A stretch of 64,000 nucleotides of DNA. Source: Sporosarcina koreensis (lineage in GTDB: Bacteria > Bacillota > Bacilli > Bacillales_A > Planococcaceae). Positions within the stretch are counted from its first letter, which is position 1. Each line of letters opens with the position of its first letter. Shown here piece after piece: positions 50,507 through 59,816 of the stretch. The notes beneath the pieces were generated by a model that had not been told where the DNA came from, searched no databases, and saw only the letters and a program-made list of their open reading frames with translations. The stretch is from positions 62,001 through 126,000 of the forward strand of contig NZ_LN651333.1 in NCBI RefSeq assembly GCF_000826145.2. Direction: 5' to 3'. Made by a program: the position numbers and the translations under genes.

Positions 50507-52252
50507 ATGGCCAAGAAACTGAAGAAAGTGGATGTTGTCGTCGTCGGCAGCGGCTGGGCAGGCGGCATCGTTTCCGCGGAAGCGGCAAAAGCAGGTTACA
50601 AAGTCGTAACCCTTGAACGCGGAAAACCTGTCGACCGCCAGGATTACATCGGCGTGAAAGACGAACTCCGATATACGGATCGTTACGAGATGATGCAGAA
50701 TCTGGCGCCGGAGACGATCACCTCCCGGAATAACCTGGATGAAGAGGCGCTGCCGGTCCGCACACGTAAAGAGATGATGGCCGGTACGGATCTCGGGGGC
50801 GGCAGTGTCCACTGGGCAGGGGCTACATACCGGTGGAAACCGATCGATTTCGAGCTCCGGTCGAAGACGATCGAGCGCTACGGGGAGAAGAAGATCCAGG
50901 AAGGGATGTTCATCCGCGATTGGGGCATCACCTATGATGAGATGGAACCCTACTATGATAAGTGGGAGAAGACCGCCGGGATATCCGGCGAACCCGATCC
51001 GCTCGGGGACAAGCGGTCCAATGACTGGCCGAACCCGCCGATGAAAGAGTCCCCAGCCGTCAAACTGTTCAAGGACACGACGAAGAAGATGGGCTACCAT
51101 CCGTATCAGGTGGCATCTGCGAACCTGTCCCAGTCGTACAAGAATCCGGACGGCGAAACGCTTGCCCAGTGCATGTTCTGCTCATTCTGCACACAATACG
51201 GCTGTGACTTCGGCGCGAAATCGGATCCGCTTGTCACGGTCATCCCGACTGCCCTGAAGACGGGCAACTGCGAGATCCGCACTCATTCCTACGTACGCCG
51301 GGTGCTTCACGAAAACGGCAAAGCGACAGGCGTCATGTATGTCGATCTGCGGACCGGCCTCGAATACATCCAGCCGGCGGACGTCGTCGTGCTCGGTGCG
51401 TTCGCCTTTACGAACAACCGGCTGCTGCACTTATCCAAAATCGGGGAACCGTACAATCCGGAGACCCGGAAAGGGGTCATCGGGCGCAATTACAACGGCC
51501 AGTTCGGCATCACATTCCTCGGCGCGCGCGGCTTCTTCGAAAAGAAGAAGTTCAACCTGTTCATGGGCGCAGGAGCGCTTGGCGGCACTCTCAGCGATTT
51601 CGCCGGCGACAACTTCGATCACACCGACCTCGATTTTATCAACGGCGGCGGAATCGAACTGCGGCAGTACGGCCACGGTCCGATCGCGACGAATGCGGTG
51701 CCGAAGGGGACCAAGAACTGGGGGCCGGAGTTCAAGGAGAAATCGCTCCATTACACAAACCGCAGCCTCGTCGTCTGGTACACGATGGCGACGATGTCCT
51801 GGTGGCATAACTATACGTCCCTCGATCCGACGTATACCGATGATTTCGGGGATCCGCTTCTCCGCATCACTTACAAATACACGGATCACGACCGGGCGAT
51901 GGCGAAGTTCGGCATCGAGAAGTGTACGGAGATCATGAAGGAAATGGGCGCAGATATCGTCGATCCTGACGAGGTCCCTGAAGAGTTCGATCACGTCTAC
52001 GACGGCGGCCACTACGCAGGCGGTGTCAGTATGGGCGAAGACCCGGAAACGTCTGCCGTCAACAACTACCTGCAGATGTGGGACATGGAGAACCTGTTCG
52101 TCGTCGGCGGCTCGGCATTCCCGCAATTCGGCGGCCACCACCCGACCGCGACGATCGGTGCCTTGTCCTACCGTGCCTCGGAAGGCATTATCAACTACTT
52201 GAAAGATCCGAAGCTGCTGACCCAGCCGAAGAAGGCAGCGGCGAACGCATAA
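50507..52252 (+). CDS. GMC oxidoreductase, gluconate-dehydrogenase-like flavoprotein
   Basis: 581 residues. The FAD-binding VVVGSGWAGGIVSAEAAKAG is at about 11-29, a GGGSVHWAG flavin loop near 100, and the C-terminal GGSAFPQFGGHHPTATIGALS contains the GMC active-site His region. CMFCSFCTQYGC is a Cys cluster in the middle. No cytochrome c subunit is encoded next to it, so the electron acceptor is not evident. Probable sugar-acid oxidation at the outer membrane face. Confidence 0.9.
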   Translation: MAKKLKKVDVVVVGSGWAGGIVSAEAAKAGYKVVTLERGKPVDRQDYIGVKDELRYTDRYEMMQNLAPETITSRNNLDEEALPVRTRKEMMAGTDLGGGSVHWAGATYRWKPIDFELRSKTIERYGEKKIQEGMFIRDWGITYDEMEPYYDKWEKTAGISGEPDPLGDKRSNDWPNPPMKESPAVKLFKDTTKKMGYHPYQVASANLSQSYKNPDGETLAQCMFCSFCTQYGCDFGAKSDPLVTVIPTALKTGNCEIRTHSYVRRVLHENGKATGVMYVDLRTGLEYIQPADVVVLGAFAFTNNRLLHLSKIGEPYNPETRKGVIGRNYNGQFGITFLGARGFFEKKKFNLFMGAGALGGTLSDFAGDNFDHTDLDFINGGGIELRQYGHGPIATNAVPKGTKNWGPEFKEKSLHYTNRSLVVWYTMATMSWWHNYTSLDPTYTDDFGDPLLRITYKYTDHDRAMAKFGIEKCTEIMKEMGADIVDPDEVPEEFDHVYDGGHYAGGVSMGEDPETSAVNNYLQMWDMENLFVVGGSAFPQFGGHHPTATIGALSYRASEGIINYLKDPKLLTQPKKAAANA

Positions 52253-52272
52253 TCATTTTATCCTCATCAGAA

Positions 52273-52311
52273 AAAGAGAGTGCTTCCGGCTGTATCCGGT
52301 GCACTCTCTTT
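52273..52311. terminator. Bidirectional terminator
   Basis: AAAGAGAGTGC and GCACTCTCTTT form an 11-bp stem between the converging flavoprotein and antiporter genes. Confidence 0.85.
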
Positions 52312-52337
52312 CTTTGTGTTCCCTGACGATGCGCGGC

Positions 52338-54302
52338 CTATTCTTCCGAACCGTCCTGCAGCTGGACGCTGTTTTCGATCGCCAGCAGATTCTCACGATA
52401 CCGCTTCATATCTCTTCGGGAGATATCCCCCTGCTCGAAGGCGGACTGGATGAAGCTTCGTTCGGCTTGCAGCGCATAATCAATCCATTCATGAAGGTGG
52501 TGGGCTTCTTCCTTCGGCATGCCATAGCCGCCCATTCGTTCATAGTTCAGCAGGAAGCCTTCGACGAGTTCGGCGGAAAACTCCCCGTCTTCCAGGCTCT
52601 TCAATTTGTCTGTCACGAATTCTGCATTGTTCCGCAATAAAAGCATCCGCTGTTTCCGGCGATCTCCGGGAGGGAGCGGTTTCAGCCGCATCCCCTTCAG
52701 CTCCCGATGCAGCAGCCATCCGTAAAACGAGTTAAACCGGTACTTTTTGTCGCGGGTCAGCCGATAGAGCCGCTTATTGAGACCTCTCATAATCGGGAAT
52801 GCGACCTGGATCCGGACGAGTCCTTCTCCGACGAGTTCCGCTGTATGATCGAGCTGCCACTGCATGATCAGTTCACGCAGCTTCCGCTCTTTCTTACTGA
52901 GGTCATCCATGTTGGTCAGCGAGAAAATCCGATCGTTGTACATCTTGATGACACGTCCGATCGACTGGCGGTTCGCAGCGGTCCGCTGGCTGCGCAGCTC
53001 CTTTTTCACGTGGCGCAGCATACCGATTTCCCACGTATTGTCATTACTCACTACCGATTCGTCCGCTTTCGGGGCAAACAGCGGCAGTGTGAAGTTCGCA
53101 AGCAGCAATGTGACCAGGATGACCCCACCCGCGATGAAGAGCAGCAGGTTCCGTTCAGCGAATGGCGTGCCGTCACTCAAGAACAGCGGGAACGACAAGA
53201 CACCGACAAGTGTGATCGTCCCGCGCACCCCTGAAATCGTATACAGCAGCGTATCCTGCAGCCGCTTGCGGCTCAGCAGCTGTGATGTGCTCTGGAAGTT
53301 ATTGAACAGGCCGATCCAAAGGAAGCGCAGGAACAGCAGGCCGAATGCGATTGCAAGAATATAGCCTAACAGTGACAGGATCGGTACATCCTGTTCACGC
53401 CATACGGTCTGTACGATAAGCGGCAGCTGGGTGCCGAGCAGAACGAATACGATGCCATTGAGACTGAACGTAATGACCGACCAAGTATTGCGTGACAGCA
53501 TTTTGAGCTGTGCCACTTCCGGGTTCAGACGGCGGAAGCTGATCGAGTGGACAATCCCTCCGCTGACAACGGCGAGGATCCCATTGACGCCCACCCCTTC
53601 CGCAATGACGAAGATGAGGAACGGCAGCAGAACCTCCATCAGAATATACGAGATATTATTTTCGATCGCCAGCTGGCGCAGCCTTCTCATCAACGCGATT
53701 TTCAGAAGGCTGAGAATGGCGCCGAGCAGGATGCCCCCTATCGAGATGAGAACAAAAGTCAGTCCCGCTTGAAGGATGGAAAAGGTACCTGTCAGCAGCG
53801 CTGCGACCGCAAACTGGAACGACACGAGACCGGATGCATCGTTGATAAGCGACTCGCCTTCCAATGTATGCATGATCTTATGGGGGACTTTCACTTTTTC
53901 CGCAAGTGCACTGACGGCAACCGCGTCTGTCGGCGCAAGAGCTGCCGCAAGTGCAAAGGCAGCCGCCATCGGCATGGACGGCAGCAGCCAGTGGATGAAC
54001 CCGCCCAGCAGTCCGACCGTTACGAAGACAAGCGCAATCGACAGGGATACGATCGATTTCCGTTCCCGCCAGATCGCCTGCTTGTCCACATTGACACCAT
54101 CATTGAAGAGGATCGGTGCGATGAATAGCAGCAGGAACAAGTCGGGGCTTAGTTTGAGTGCGTGATTGGAGAGCGGAATCGCCAGTACGATCCCGAGAGC
54201 AATTTGGATCAGCGGCACTGCGATTGATGGCAGGAACCGGTTCAGGACGTTCGAAAGGAACACCGCACTCAGCATGAGGAGGATCGCCTCAAAGATTTCC
54301 AT
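52338..54302 (-). CDS. NhaP-type Na+(K+)/H+ antiporter
   Basis: 654 residues. CPA1 membrane domain of about twelve helices (about 1-410) with APTDAVAVSALAEK, EGESLINDASGLV (the ND pair of the ion site) and GVRGTITLVGVLSFP. A cytoplasmic helical C-terminal domain follows (about 420-654). Resembles Bacillus NhaK (YvgP). It exports Na+ or K+ in exchange for protons. Confidence 0.9.
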   Translation of the reverse strand: MEIFEAILLMLSAVFLSNVLNRFLPSIAVPLIQIALGIVLAIPLSNHALKLSPDLFLLLFIAPILFNDGVNVDKQAIWRERKSIVSLSIALVFVTVGLLGGFIHWLLPSMPMAAAFALAAALAPTDAVAVSALAEKVKVPHKIMHTLEGESLINDASGLVSFQFAVAALLTGTFSILQAGLTFVLISIGGILLGAILSLLKIALMRRLRQLAIENNISYILMEVLLPFLIFVIAEGVGVNGILAVVSGGIVHSISFRRLNPEVAQLKMLSRNTWSVITFSLNGIVFVLLGTQLPLIVQTVWREQDVPILSLLGYILAIAFGLLFLRFLWIGLFNNFQSTSQLLSRKRLQDTLLYTISGVRGTITLVGVLSFPLFLSDGTPFAERNLLLFIAGGVILVTLLLANFTLPLFAPKADESVVSNDNTWEIGMLRHVKKELRSQRTAANRQSIGRVIKMYNDRIFSLTNMDDLSKKERKLRELIMQWQLDHTAELVGEGLVRIQVAFPIMRGLNKRLYRLTRDKKYRFNSFYGWLLHRELKGMRLKPLPPGDRRKQRMLLLRNNAEFVTDKLKSLEDGEFSAELVEGFLLNYERMGGYGMPKEEAHHLHEWIDYALQAERSFIQSAFEQGDISRRDMKRYRENLLAIENSVQLQDGSEE

Positions 54303-54514
54303 ACATTCACCTTCTCCCTATTGACAGCTGGATTCCGCTTCACGGGAAGCAGTTTATTGAAATCAGCGGATTATTATTTTTTAAATTATACGGGAAACTG
54401 GACGGATTGGACAGCAATCGAGCCGGAGGTCGTTTTCTCATAGTATTTGCACAACGGTACTAACGTTTGAATATCAACCACTATGGTATATTACTATCAA
54501 CAGGAGGGATGACG

Positions 54515-55006
54515 ATGATCAGCAACGATGAAGCACGCTCTGTCCTATGGGCAGCTGTGAACGGATTATCGGATGATGATCTGAATTGGAAGCCTGCCGA
54601 CGATCGATGGTCGATCCGGCAGGTGATGGAGCATATCGCCCTGATGGAAGGGGCTGTGGCGAAGACGGTCCAGCAGGAACTGCAGAAAGGCACCGCCCAT
54701 CAGACAGCTCAGAAGCCCATTGAACGGACTGTGGACCGGTCGGTGAAAGTGGACGCTCCCGGGTTTGCGGTTCCCGGCGATACGTATATGACCTGCAGTG
54801 AACTGAAGGAAAAGCTCGGCAGTACACATGAATTGCTGCGCCATGTCAGTGAGTCGGCCAGTCATGAGGAACTTGCAGCCAAATCCTATCCTCATCCTGT
54901 GTTCGGTGATATGGATCTTGCGCAATGGATACCGTTTGCAGGGTACCATGAGCTGCGTCACGTGCAGCAGATCGAAGAAGTGAAAGAAGCGCTCAGCCGC
55001 GGCTGA
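54515..55006 (+). CDS. DinB family protein
   Basis: 163 residues from ATG 54515, at good distance from AGGAGGG; an ATG at 54509 is too close. The four-helix DinB fold is suggested by DLNWKPADDRWSIRQVMEHIALMEGAV and the C-terminal YHELRHVQQIEEV, with the His ligands typical of these metal-binding proteins. DinB/YfiT proteins are often thiol-dependent enzymes. Confidence 0.88.
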   Translation: MISNDEARSVLWAAVNGLSDDDLNWKPADDRWSIRQVMEHIALMEGAVAKTVQQELQKGTAHQTAQKPIERTVDRSVKVDAPGFAVPGDTYMTCSELKEKLGSTHELLRHVSESASHEELAAKSYPHPVFGDMDLAQWIPFAGYHELRHVQQIEEVKEALSRG

Positions 55007-55021
55007 ACGCATGACGAACGC

Positions 55022-55046
55022 TGAAAAGTCCGGTTCCCGGGCTTTT
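55022..55046 (+). terminator. Terminator after the DinB gene
   Basis: A short stem (AAAAGTCCGG with CCGGGCTTTT, one mismatch) followed by Ts. Confidence 0.6.
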
Positions 55047-55271
55047 TTGGCTCTGCCGCATGAGACGCCGACTTTCCGCAACATCCCGAAACTGCAGTCG
55101 ACATGACCGATAAGCGTCCCTCCTCCTCCCTTCATCCACTTTTTCCGATAACCGGCTTTCGGCAAACCCGCACTGGACTTTTCCGCCGGATGACGTTCCG
55201 CACGTTCCGGGGTACCGGGGCATAAGCTGAATCGAACAGACGCTAAACCTAACCGGAAAGGGTGCCTATGA

Positions 55272-55793
55272 ATGTCAGAGAACGTACCGGTCCAGCCGGC
55301 GGAAACGTATGCCGCCGATCTTGCCGACCATCCGTTTTTCGTGAAAGATGAAAAGAATTACATCAACATCCTCAGCAAAGACCAGCTGAGCGCGCTGCAG
55401 AACATGTCATTGCTCGATATCTTCCTGAGCCGCCACCAGATGATCGAGCCGCATTATCACCCGAATGCCACGGAGCTGATCTACTGCGTGTCCGGCTCTG
55501 TCACCGTATCACTGCTCGGCCTGGAATCCAAGAAGTTCCACCATTACCGGATCACAAAGGGCCAGGCTGTCAGCGTTCCGCAAGGATTCTGGCATTATTT
55601 CATCGCCGAGGCAGACGGCACCCACGTGCAGGGGATCTTCGATGCCGGCAAGCCGCAGACCGGGTTCGGTTCTGACCTGCTTGCCCTCACGCCGAAAGAC
55701 GTCATGCCGTATGCATACGGCATGGATGCCGCTGCATGGGAAGCGGCGGTACGTCCGGTGAAGCCAGGTGTTATCATCGGTCCGCCTGCATGA
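55272..55793 (+). CDS. Cupin domain protein
   Basis: 173 residues. Single cupin with motif 1 EPHYHPNATELIYCVSG (H61, H63, E68) and motif 2 VPQGFWHYF with the third His. It resembles the germin/oxalate-decarboxylase-like half-cupins. Cytoplasmic, no signal. Reaction unknown. The 265-nt gap before it holds only the DinB terminator and no recognised element. Confidence 0.85.
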   Translation: MSENVPVQPAETYAADLADHPFFVKDEKNYINILSKDQLSALQNMSLLDIFLSRHQMIEPHYHPNATELIYCVSGSVTVSLLGLESKKFHHYRITKGQAVSVPQGFWHYFIAEADGTHVQGIFDAGKPQTGFGSDLLALTPKDVMPYAYGMDAAAWEAAVRPVKPGVIIGPPA

Positions 55794-55803
55794 GTGTAAA
55801 GAG

Positions 55804-55848
55804 AACCGGACTGCCCGTTTATTCCAATGGGCAGTCCGGTTTTTTTGC
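55804..55848 (+). terminator. Terminator after the cupin gene
   Basis: AACCGGACTGCCC pairs with GGGCAGTCCGGTT and is followed by Ts. Confidence 0.9.
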
Positions 55849-56062
55849 GTAGATAAGTTCCTGCTTAGCAGGACAGGCTGCCTATCTGGTTTTGACGCGT
55901 CTTGAAGAGGGAACTTGATAGCAAGCGAGGTTTCAATACCTTTTTCCCCTGCAGTTTATTATACTTATCGCAATGACTCGTTTGGATTGATTTCATACAT
56001 ACTATAGTACACAGCTGGCGGATCCTGTTTTTGTGTGACCGCCGGGAAGAGGAGAATAATCC

Positions 56063-57409
56063 ATGCCTATCACATTTGACGATACGGATCTGTATCCGTT
56101 TGAAGGACAGGCTTCACTTGCTTCGTTCGAAGGCAAGGCGAAGAGCGCCCATCACCAGCTCCATGCTTCGCAGGACAAAGAGCAGGTGCTCGGCTGGGTG
56201 GACTGGCCTGAGACGTATGACCGAAAGGAATTTATCCACCTGAAGGCGGCAGCGGCCCGCATCCGCGAACAATCGGATGCCCTTGTCGTAATCGGCATCG
56301 GCGGGTCCTATCTCGGAGCGAAAGCTGCCATCGAGGCACTCGGTCATACGTTCCGGAATCAGCTCGGCGGCGAAACCGAGGTGTACTTCGCCGGCCACAA
56401 TACGAGCGCCCGCTATTTGACGGATCTGTTCGATGTCTTGCGCGGCAAAAGAATTTCGGTGAATGTGATTTCCAAGTCGGGGACGACAACAGAACCGGCC
56501 CTGGCCTTCCGCGTATTCCGGGACTACATGGAGACGGCATACGGGGAAGACGGCGCCAGGGAGCGAATCTACGTGACGACGGATGAGTCGGAAGGTGCGC
56601 TGCGTACATTGGCTGCTGAGAAAGGTTATGAGACATTCATCATCCCGCATAATATCGGCGGCCGGTATTCTGTCCTGACACCGGTCGGGCTGCTGCCGAT
56701 GGCGGTTGCCGGGCTCGACGTCGACCGTATGATGGCAGGGGCAGCAGCGGCATACCAGCTGTACAGGGATCCCGATCTTGCATCCAATCCGTGCTACCGC
56801 TATGCCGCGTGGCGGAATGTCCTGCACGCGGGCGGCAAGTCGGTGGAGCTGCTGGCCGTGTACGATCCGGGGCTCGAATATTTGGCTGAATGGTGGAAGC
56901 AGCTGTTTGGTGAGAGCGAAGGAAAGGACGGCAAGGGGCTGTTCCCGTCATCGGTCACGTTCACGACCGATCTCCATGCGATCGGCCAATATGTCCAGGA
57001 CGGCAGACGGCTGTTCATCGAAACCGTGCTGCAGATCCGAAAACCTTCTGCCGACATGGTGATCGGTGAAGATCCCGGCAATCTCGACGGCCTCAACTTC
57101 CTGTCCGGCAAAACGCTGAATGATGTGAACGAACAAGCATCCCGCGGTGCCGCTCTCGCCCACTCGGACGGCGGCGTACCGACGATGCGGATCGAGCTGG
57201 AGGAGCTCGATGCGTACAATTTCGGGGAACTGATCTACTTCTTTGAGAAAGCGTGCGCGATGAGCGGCCTGCTGCTCGGTGTGAACCCGTTCGACCAGCC
57301 TGGTGTGGAGGCGTACAAACGCAACATGTTTGCGCTGCTTGGCAAGGAAGGTTTCGAGCAGGACCGCGACCGGCTGCTCGGGCGCATGCAGCACATGAGT
57401 CTGGAATGA
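56063..57409 (+). CDS. pgi: Glucose-6-phosphate isomerase
   Basis: 448 residues, the normal length for bacilli. IGIGGSYLGAKA (about 74-85), ISKSGTTTEPALAFR, IGGRYSVLTPVGLLP and the C-terminal NPFDQPGVEAYKR are Pgi signatures, with the catalytic Lys and Glu regions intact. It interconverts glucose-6-P and fructose-6-P in glycolysis; sucrose-6-P cleavage upstream feeds this step. Preceded by AGAGGAG. Confidence 0.97.
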   Translation: MPITFDDTDLYPFEGQASLASFEGKAKSAHHQLHASQDKEQVLGWVDWPETYDRKEFIHLKAAAARIREQSDALVVIGIGGSYLGAKAAIEALGHTFRNQLGGETEVYFAGHNTSARYLTDLFDVLRGKRISVNVISKSGTTTEPALAFRVFRDYMETAYGEDGARERIYVTTDESEGALRTLAAEKGYETFIIPHNIGGRYSVLTPVGLLPMAVAGLDVDRMMAGAAAAYQLYRDPDLASNPCYRYAAWRNVLHAGGKSVELLAVYDPGLEYLAEWWKQLFGESEGKDGKGLFPSSVTFTTDLHAIGQYVQDGRRLFIETVLQIRKPSADMVIGEDPGNLDGLNFLSGKTLNDVNEQASRGAALAHSDGGVPTMRIELEELDAYNFGELIYFFEKACAMSGLLLGVNPFDQPGVEAYKRNMFALLGKEGFEQDRDRLLGRMQHMSLE

Positions 57410-57418
57410 TTTTTTTGA

Positions 57419-57462
57419 AGGGAAGGGCCCACGGGAAATACCCGCGGCCCTCCTTTTTTGGT
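57419..57462 (+). terminator. Terminator after pgi
   Basis: GGGCCCACGGG pairs with CCCGCGGCCC, with an AAGG/CCTT extension and a run of six Ts. Confidence 0.85.
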
Positions 57463-57656
57463 GGGGATGAATTCAATTGGGGACTGGCGGGTCGTTTGAG
57501 ACCACTTTTTGAGGTGTATCTTCCGCCAAGGAGGCACTGCCAAAAAAGCGGAGCGGAGCGCAGCCGACAAGCCAGATCTTGACTTGTTTCATTACTGCGC
57601 GGCTCGGCGACGTTGGGAACCAGTTGCTATCCCGCGGGCTGGCGGCCGATTGTGAA

Positions 57657-57810
57657 GTTATGAGCGCTATCGGCTGCTTTATGAGCACTGTTTGGGATTT
57701 ATGATCACTTTCTCGGATTTATGATCACTTCTCAGGATTTATGAGCGGAATTCTGTTTTATGAGCGCTGCAGGCGGGTTTATGATCACTTTTTGGGTTTT
57801 ATGAGCAAAA
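57657..57810. repeat. Periodic ATGA(G/T)C(A/G) array
   Basis: Eight units of ATGAGCG, ATGAGCA or ATGATCA start at 57660, 57681, 57701, 57721, 57741, 57760, 57781 and 57801, i.e. 19-21 nt apart, each preceded by Ts and often followed by CT. A preceding non-repeat segment (57470-57656) carries an A-run plus AGCGGAGCGGAGCGCAGC. No gene is seen in the 510 nt between pgi and the oxidoreductase. Confidence 0.85.
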
Positions 57811-57868
57811 CGCAAAGCTTGGTATCGCAGAACACCTTTTCGTCGAAAACATTCTCCTCTGCAGGCAT

Positions 57869-57909
57869 GCAAACAGCCCCTTCTCCCAGTTTAGGAAGGG
57901 GCTGTTTGC
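57869..57909 (-). terminator. Hairpin terminator of the oxidoreductase gene
   Basis: AAACAGCCCCTTC pairs with GAAGGGGCTGTTT (with one bulge) just after the stop; the T run is short. Confidence 0.65.
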
Positions 57910-57919
57910 TGTAGACGGC

Positions 57920-59293
57920 TCAGTCTTTCTCGTTTCCGATTTCCGCGAGCATGGAGCCGATGTCGGAAGCGGCTGTCGGATAGGCGAACTCCAGATTCTT
58001 GATCGTCTCGATTGGTGTTTCCAGATGAATGAACGTCGAGAAGTGGTTGATGAGCTCATCGGCATTGCCGCCGAGCAGATGGGCGCCGACAATGGTGCCC
58101 TTTTCCGGATCGGTGATGAGCTTGAAGCCAGCCGCCTGCTCGTTCGTGCGTCTGAACGTGAACCAGTCCGTGATTTCCCGGAACGTGACGTCCAGTTTTC
58201 GATCGGCTTTCTCCGCGTCTTCCCCGGTCATGCCGACAGACCCGACTTTCGGCACTGTGAATGCGACGGACGGAATTGGTGCATAGTCAGCAGGCCTTGA
58301 GTTGCCGTGCAGCAGGTTCTGCACAACCAGTTCCGCGTCATCTGAGGAGACTGGCGTCAGCGGCGGGGCCCCGGTCTCTGCACAATCACCGGCTGCGTAG
58401 ACGTTCGGATTGGTGACGCTCTGCAAATACTCGTTCACCTTCACGCCGCCTTTGTCGCCGAGCTTGATATTCCCTGCCTTCGGGTCCACATCGAGTGATG
58501 GGGCGCGGCCAAGACCGTGCACGACGAGGTCCGCTGTGAATGTCTCAGCGCTGTCATCTTTTTCCGCGCTTACTGTGAAACCGTCCCCGGATCTTTCGAC
58601 GGACTTGACGGACGTATTCAGATGGAAGCGCACGCCCGTCTCTTCCAGCCGTTTCATCAGGAGGTCGACCAAGTCCCCGTCGAACGGCTCCAATGGCCGC
58701 TCGCCGCGGTGAATGACGTGCACCTCGGACCCGGCCCGTGCAGCGAGGCTCGCAAATTCCATGGAAATGTAGCCGCCGCCGGCAAAGATGATTTTTTTCG
58801 GAAGTTCGTCAAGATCCAGGAAGTCCTCACTGTGAATCATGAGATCTTCTCCGTCCAGCCCGAGTTTCATAGGCGCCGCACCTGTCGCAAGTACGATTTT
58901 CCTCCCATTCAATTCATTGTCGCCGACTTTCAGCTTCGTATCCGAGATGAATTTTGCGTCGCCGTGGTAGCAGTCGATCCCAAGGCTGCTGAACTTTTTC
59001 TCCGTGGCTTCAGGAATGGGCTCTGTGAATGTACGCTTGAACGCCATCAGTTCCTGCCAGTCGATTTCTGCATTGCCTGCGAGACCTCTGCCCGCCATCC
59101 GCTCTTTCCAATCCATCCACTCCGCCGCCCCGACGAGCACCTTTTTCGGATCACACCCGCGCTGCGGACACGTGCCGCCGAACGTCCGGCGATCAATAAC
59201 AGCAACTGTCTTCCCTTCGTCCCGGCATGCCTGGGTAATCGATGACCCGGCGGTTCCCGTTCCGACCACGATGACATCATACGTTTTTTTCAT
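57920..59293 (-). CDS. Class I pyridine nucleotide-disulfide oxidoreductase
   Basis: 457 residues from ATG 59293 (GGAGG upstream). FAD site VVGTGTAGSSI; redox disulfide GGTCPQRGCDPKK (C42, C47, spacing as in lipoamide dehydrogenase and mercuric reductase); second dinucleotide site FAGGGYISMEFAS; AAGDC near the end. The C-terminal His-Glu dyad of lipoamide dehydrogenase is not seen (FAYPTAASD). So it is a related reductase with an unknown substrate, not E3. Confidence 0.88.
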   Translation of the reverse strand: MKKTYDVIVVGTGTAGSSITQACRDEGKTVAVIDRRTFGGTCPQRGCDPKKVLVGAAEWMDWKERMAGRGLAGNAEIDWQELMAFKRTFTEPIPEATEKKFSSLGIDCYHGDAKFISDTKLKVGDNELNGRKIVLATGAAPMKLGLDGEDLMIHSEDFLDLDELPKKIIFAGGGYISMEFASLAARAGSEVHVIHRGERPLEPFDGDLVDLLMKRLEETGVRFHLNTSVKSVERSGDGFTVSAEKDDSAETFTADLVVHGLGRAPSLDVDPKAGNIKLGDKGGVKVNEYLQSVTNPNVYAAGDCAETGAPPLTPVSSDDAELVVQNLLHGNSRPADYAPIPSVAFTVPKVGSVGMTGEDAEKADRKLDVTFREITDWFTFRRTNEQAAGFKLITDPEKGTIVGAHLLGGNADELINHFSTFIHLETPIETIKNLEFAYPTAASDIGSMLAEIGNEKD

Positions 59294-59397
59294 ATGTACC
59301 AACCTCCTCCTCAATTAATCCATCTTCAGTTTCCATATGAGTCATCTACCCGTATGGCAGGGGGAATAATCGGAAGGTGAGGGAGCCGTGCGCGAGG

Positions 59398-59774
59398 ATC
59401 GGACATTTGGCGGGAGATATCGGACATATCTGCCGTCATATCGGACAGTTCGCTGGAAGTATCGGACACTTGAGCCGCCGTATCGGACACTTCGCCGAAT
59501 TTATCGGCATCCAGACACAATTCAAGGGCCTGGCTTGTGTTCGCTTCGCTCATTTCTATCGGATCGCTCTGGCCGCGGCAGCTTGCCTGTTCCGCAGCGC
59601 TGCTTTGCCGCGCAGAAAAGGGACAAGCCAGCCGGCTCGCCCGGGTGTATCGGACATTTGGCGGGAGATATCGGACACATCCGCCGCGGTATCGGACAGT
59701 TCGCTGGAAGTATCGGACACATCCCCCGCCGTATCGGACACTTCGCCGAATATATCGGCATCCACACACAATTC
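59398..59774. repeat. Duplicated ATCGGACA array with exact 21-nt period
   Basis: Two blocks of six units. Block A starts at 59398, 59419, 59440, 59461, 59482 and 59503; block B at 59649, 59670, 59691, 59712, 59733 and 59754. Every step is exactly 21 nt. Five units carry ATCGGACA, the sixth ATCGGCAT followed by CACAATTC. The blocks are near-identical copies 251 nt apart, with a non-repeat core (59524-59645) between. Fills the gap between the oxidoreductase and yqhG; no gene is credible here. Confidence 0.9.
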
Positions 59775-59816
59775 CAGCGCCGTTCGCTCTTACTATAAAA
59801 CCGTTCTCCGCTACAA

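Noticed and set aside
59326..59769. Minus-strand repeat protein with VSDTSSE units
   Set aside because: No start with ribosome site and several frames are open on both strands; kept only as a possibility in the findings.
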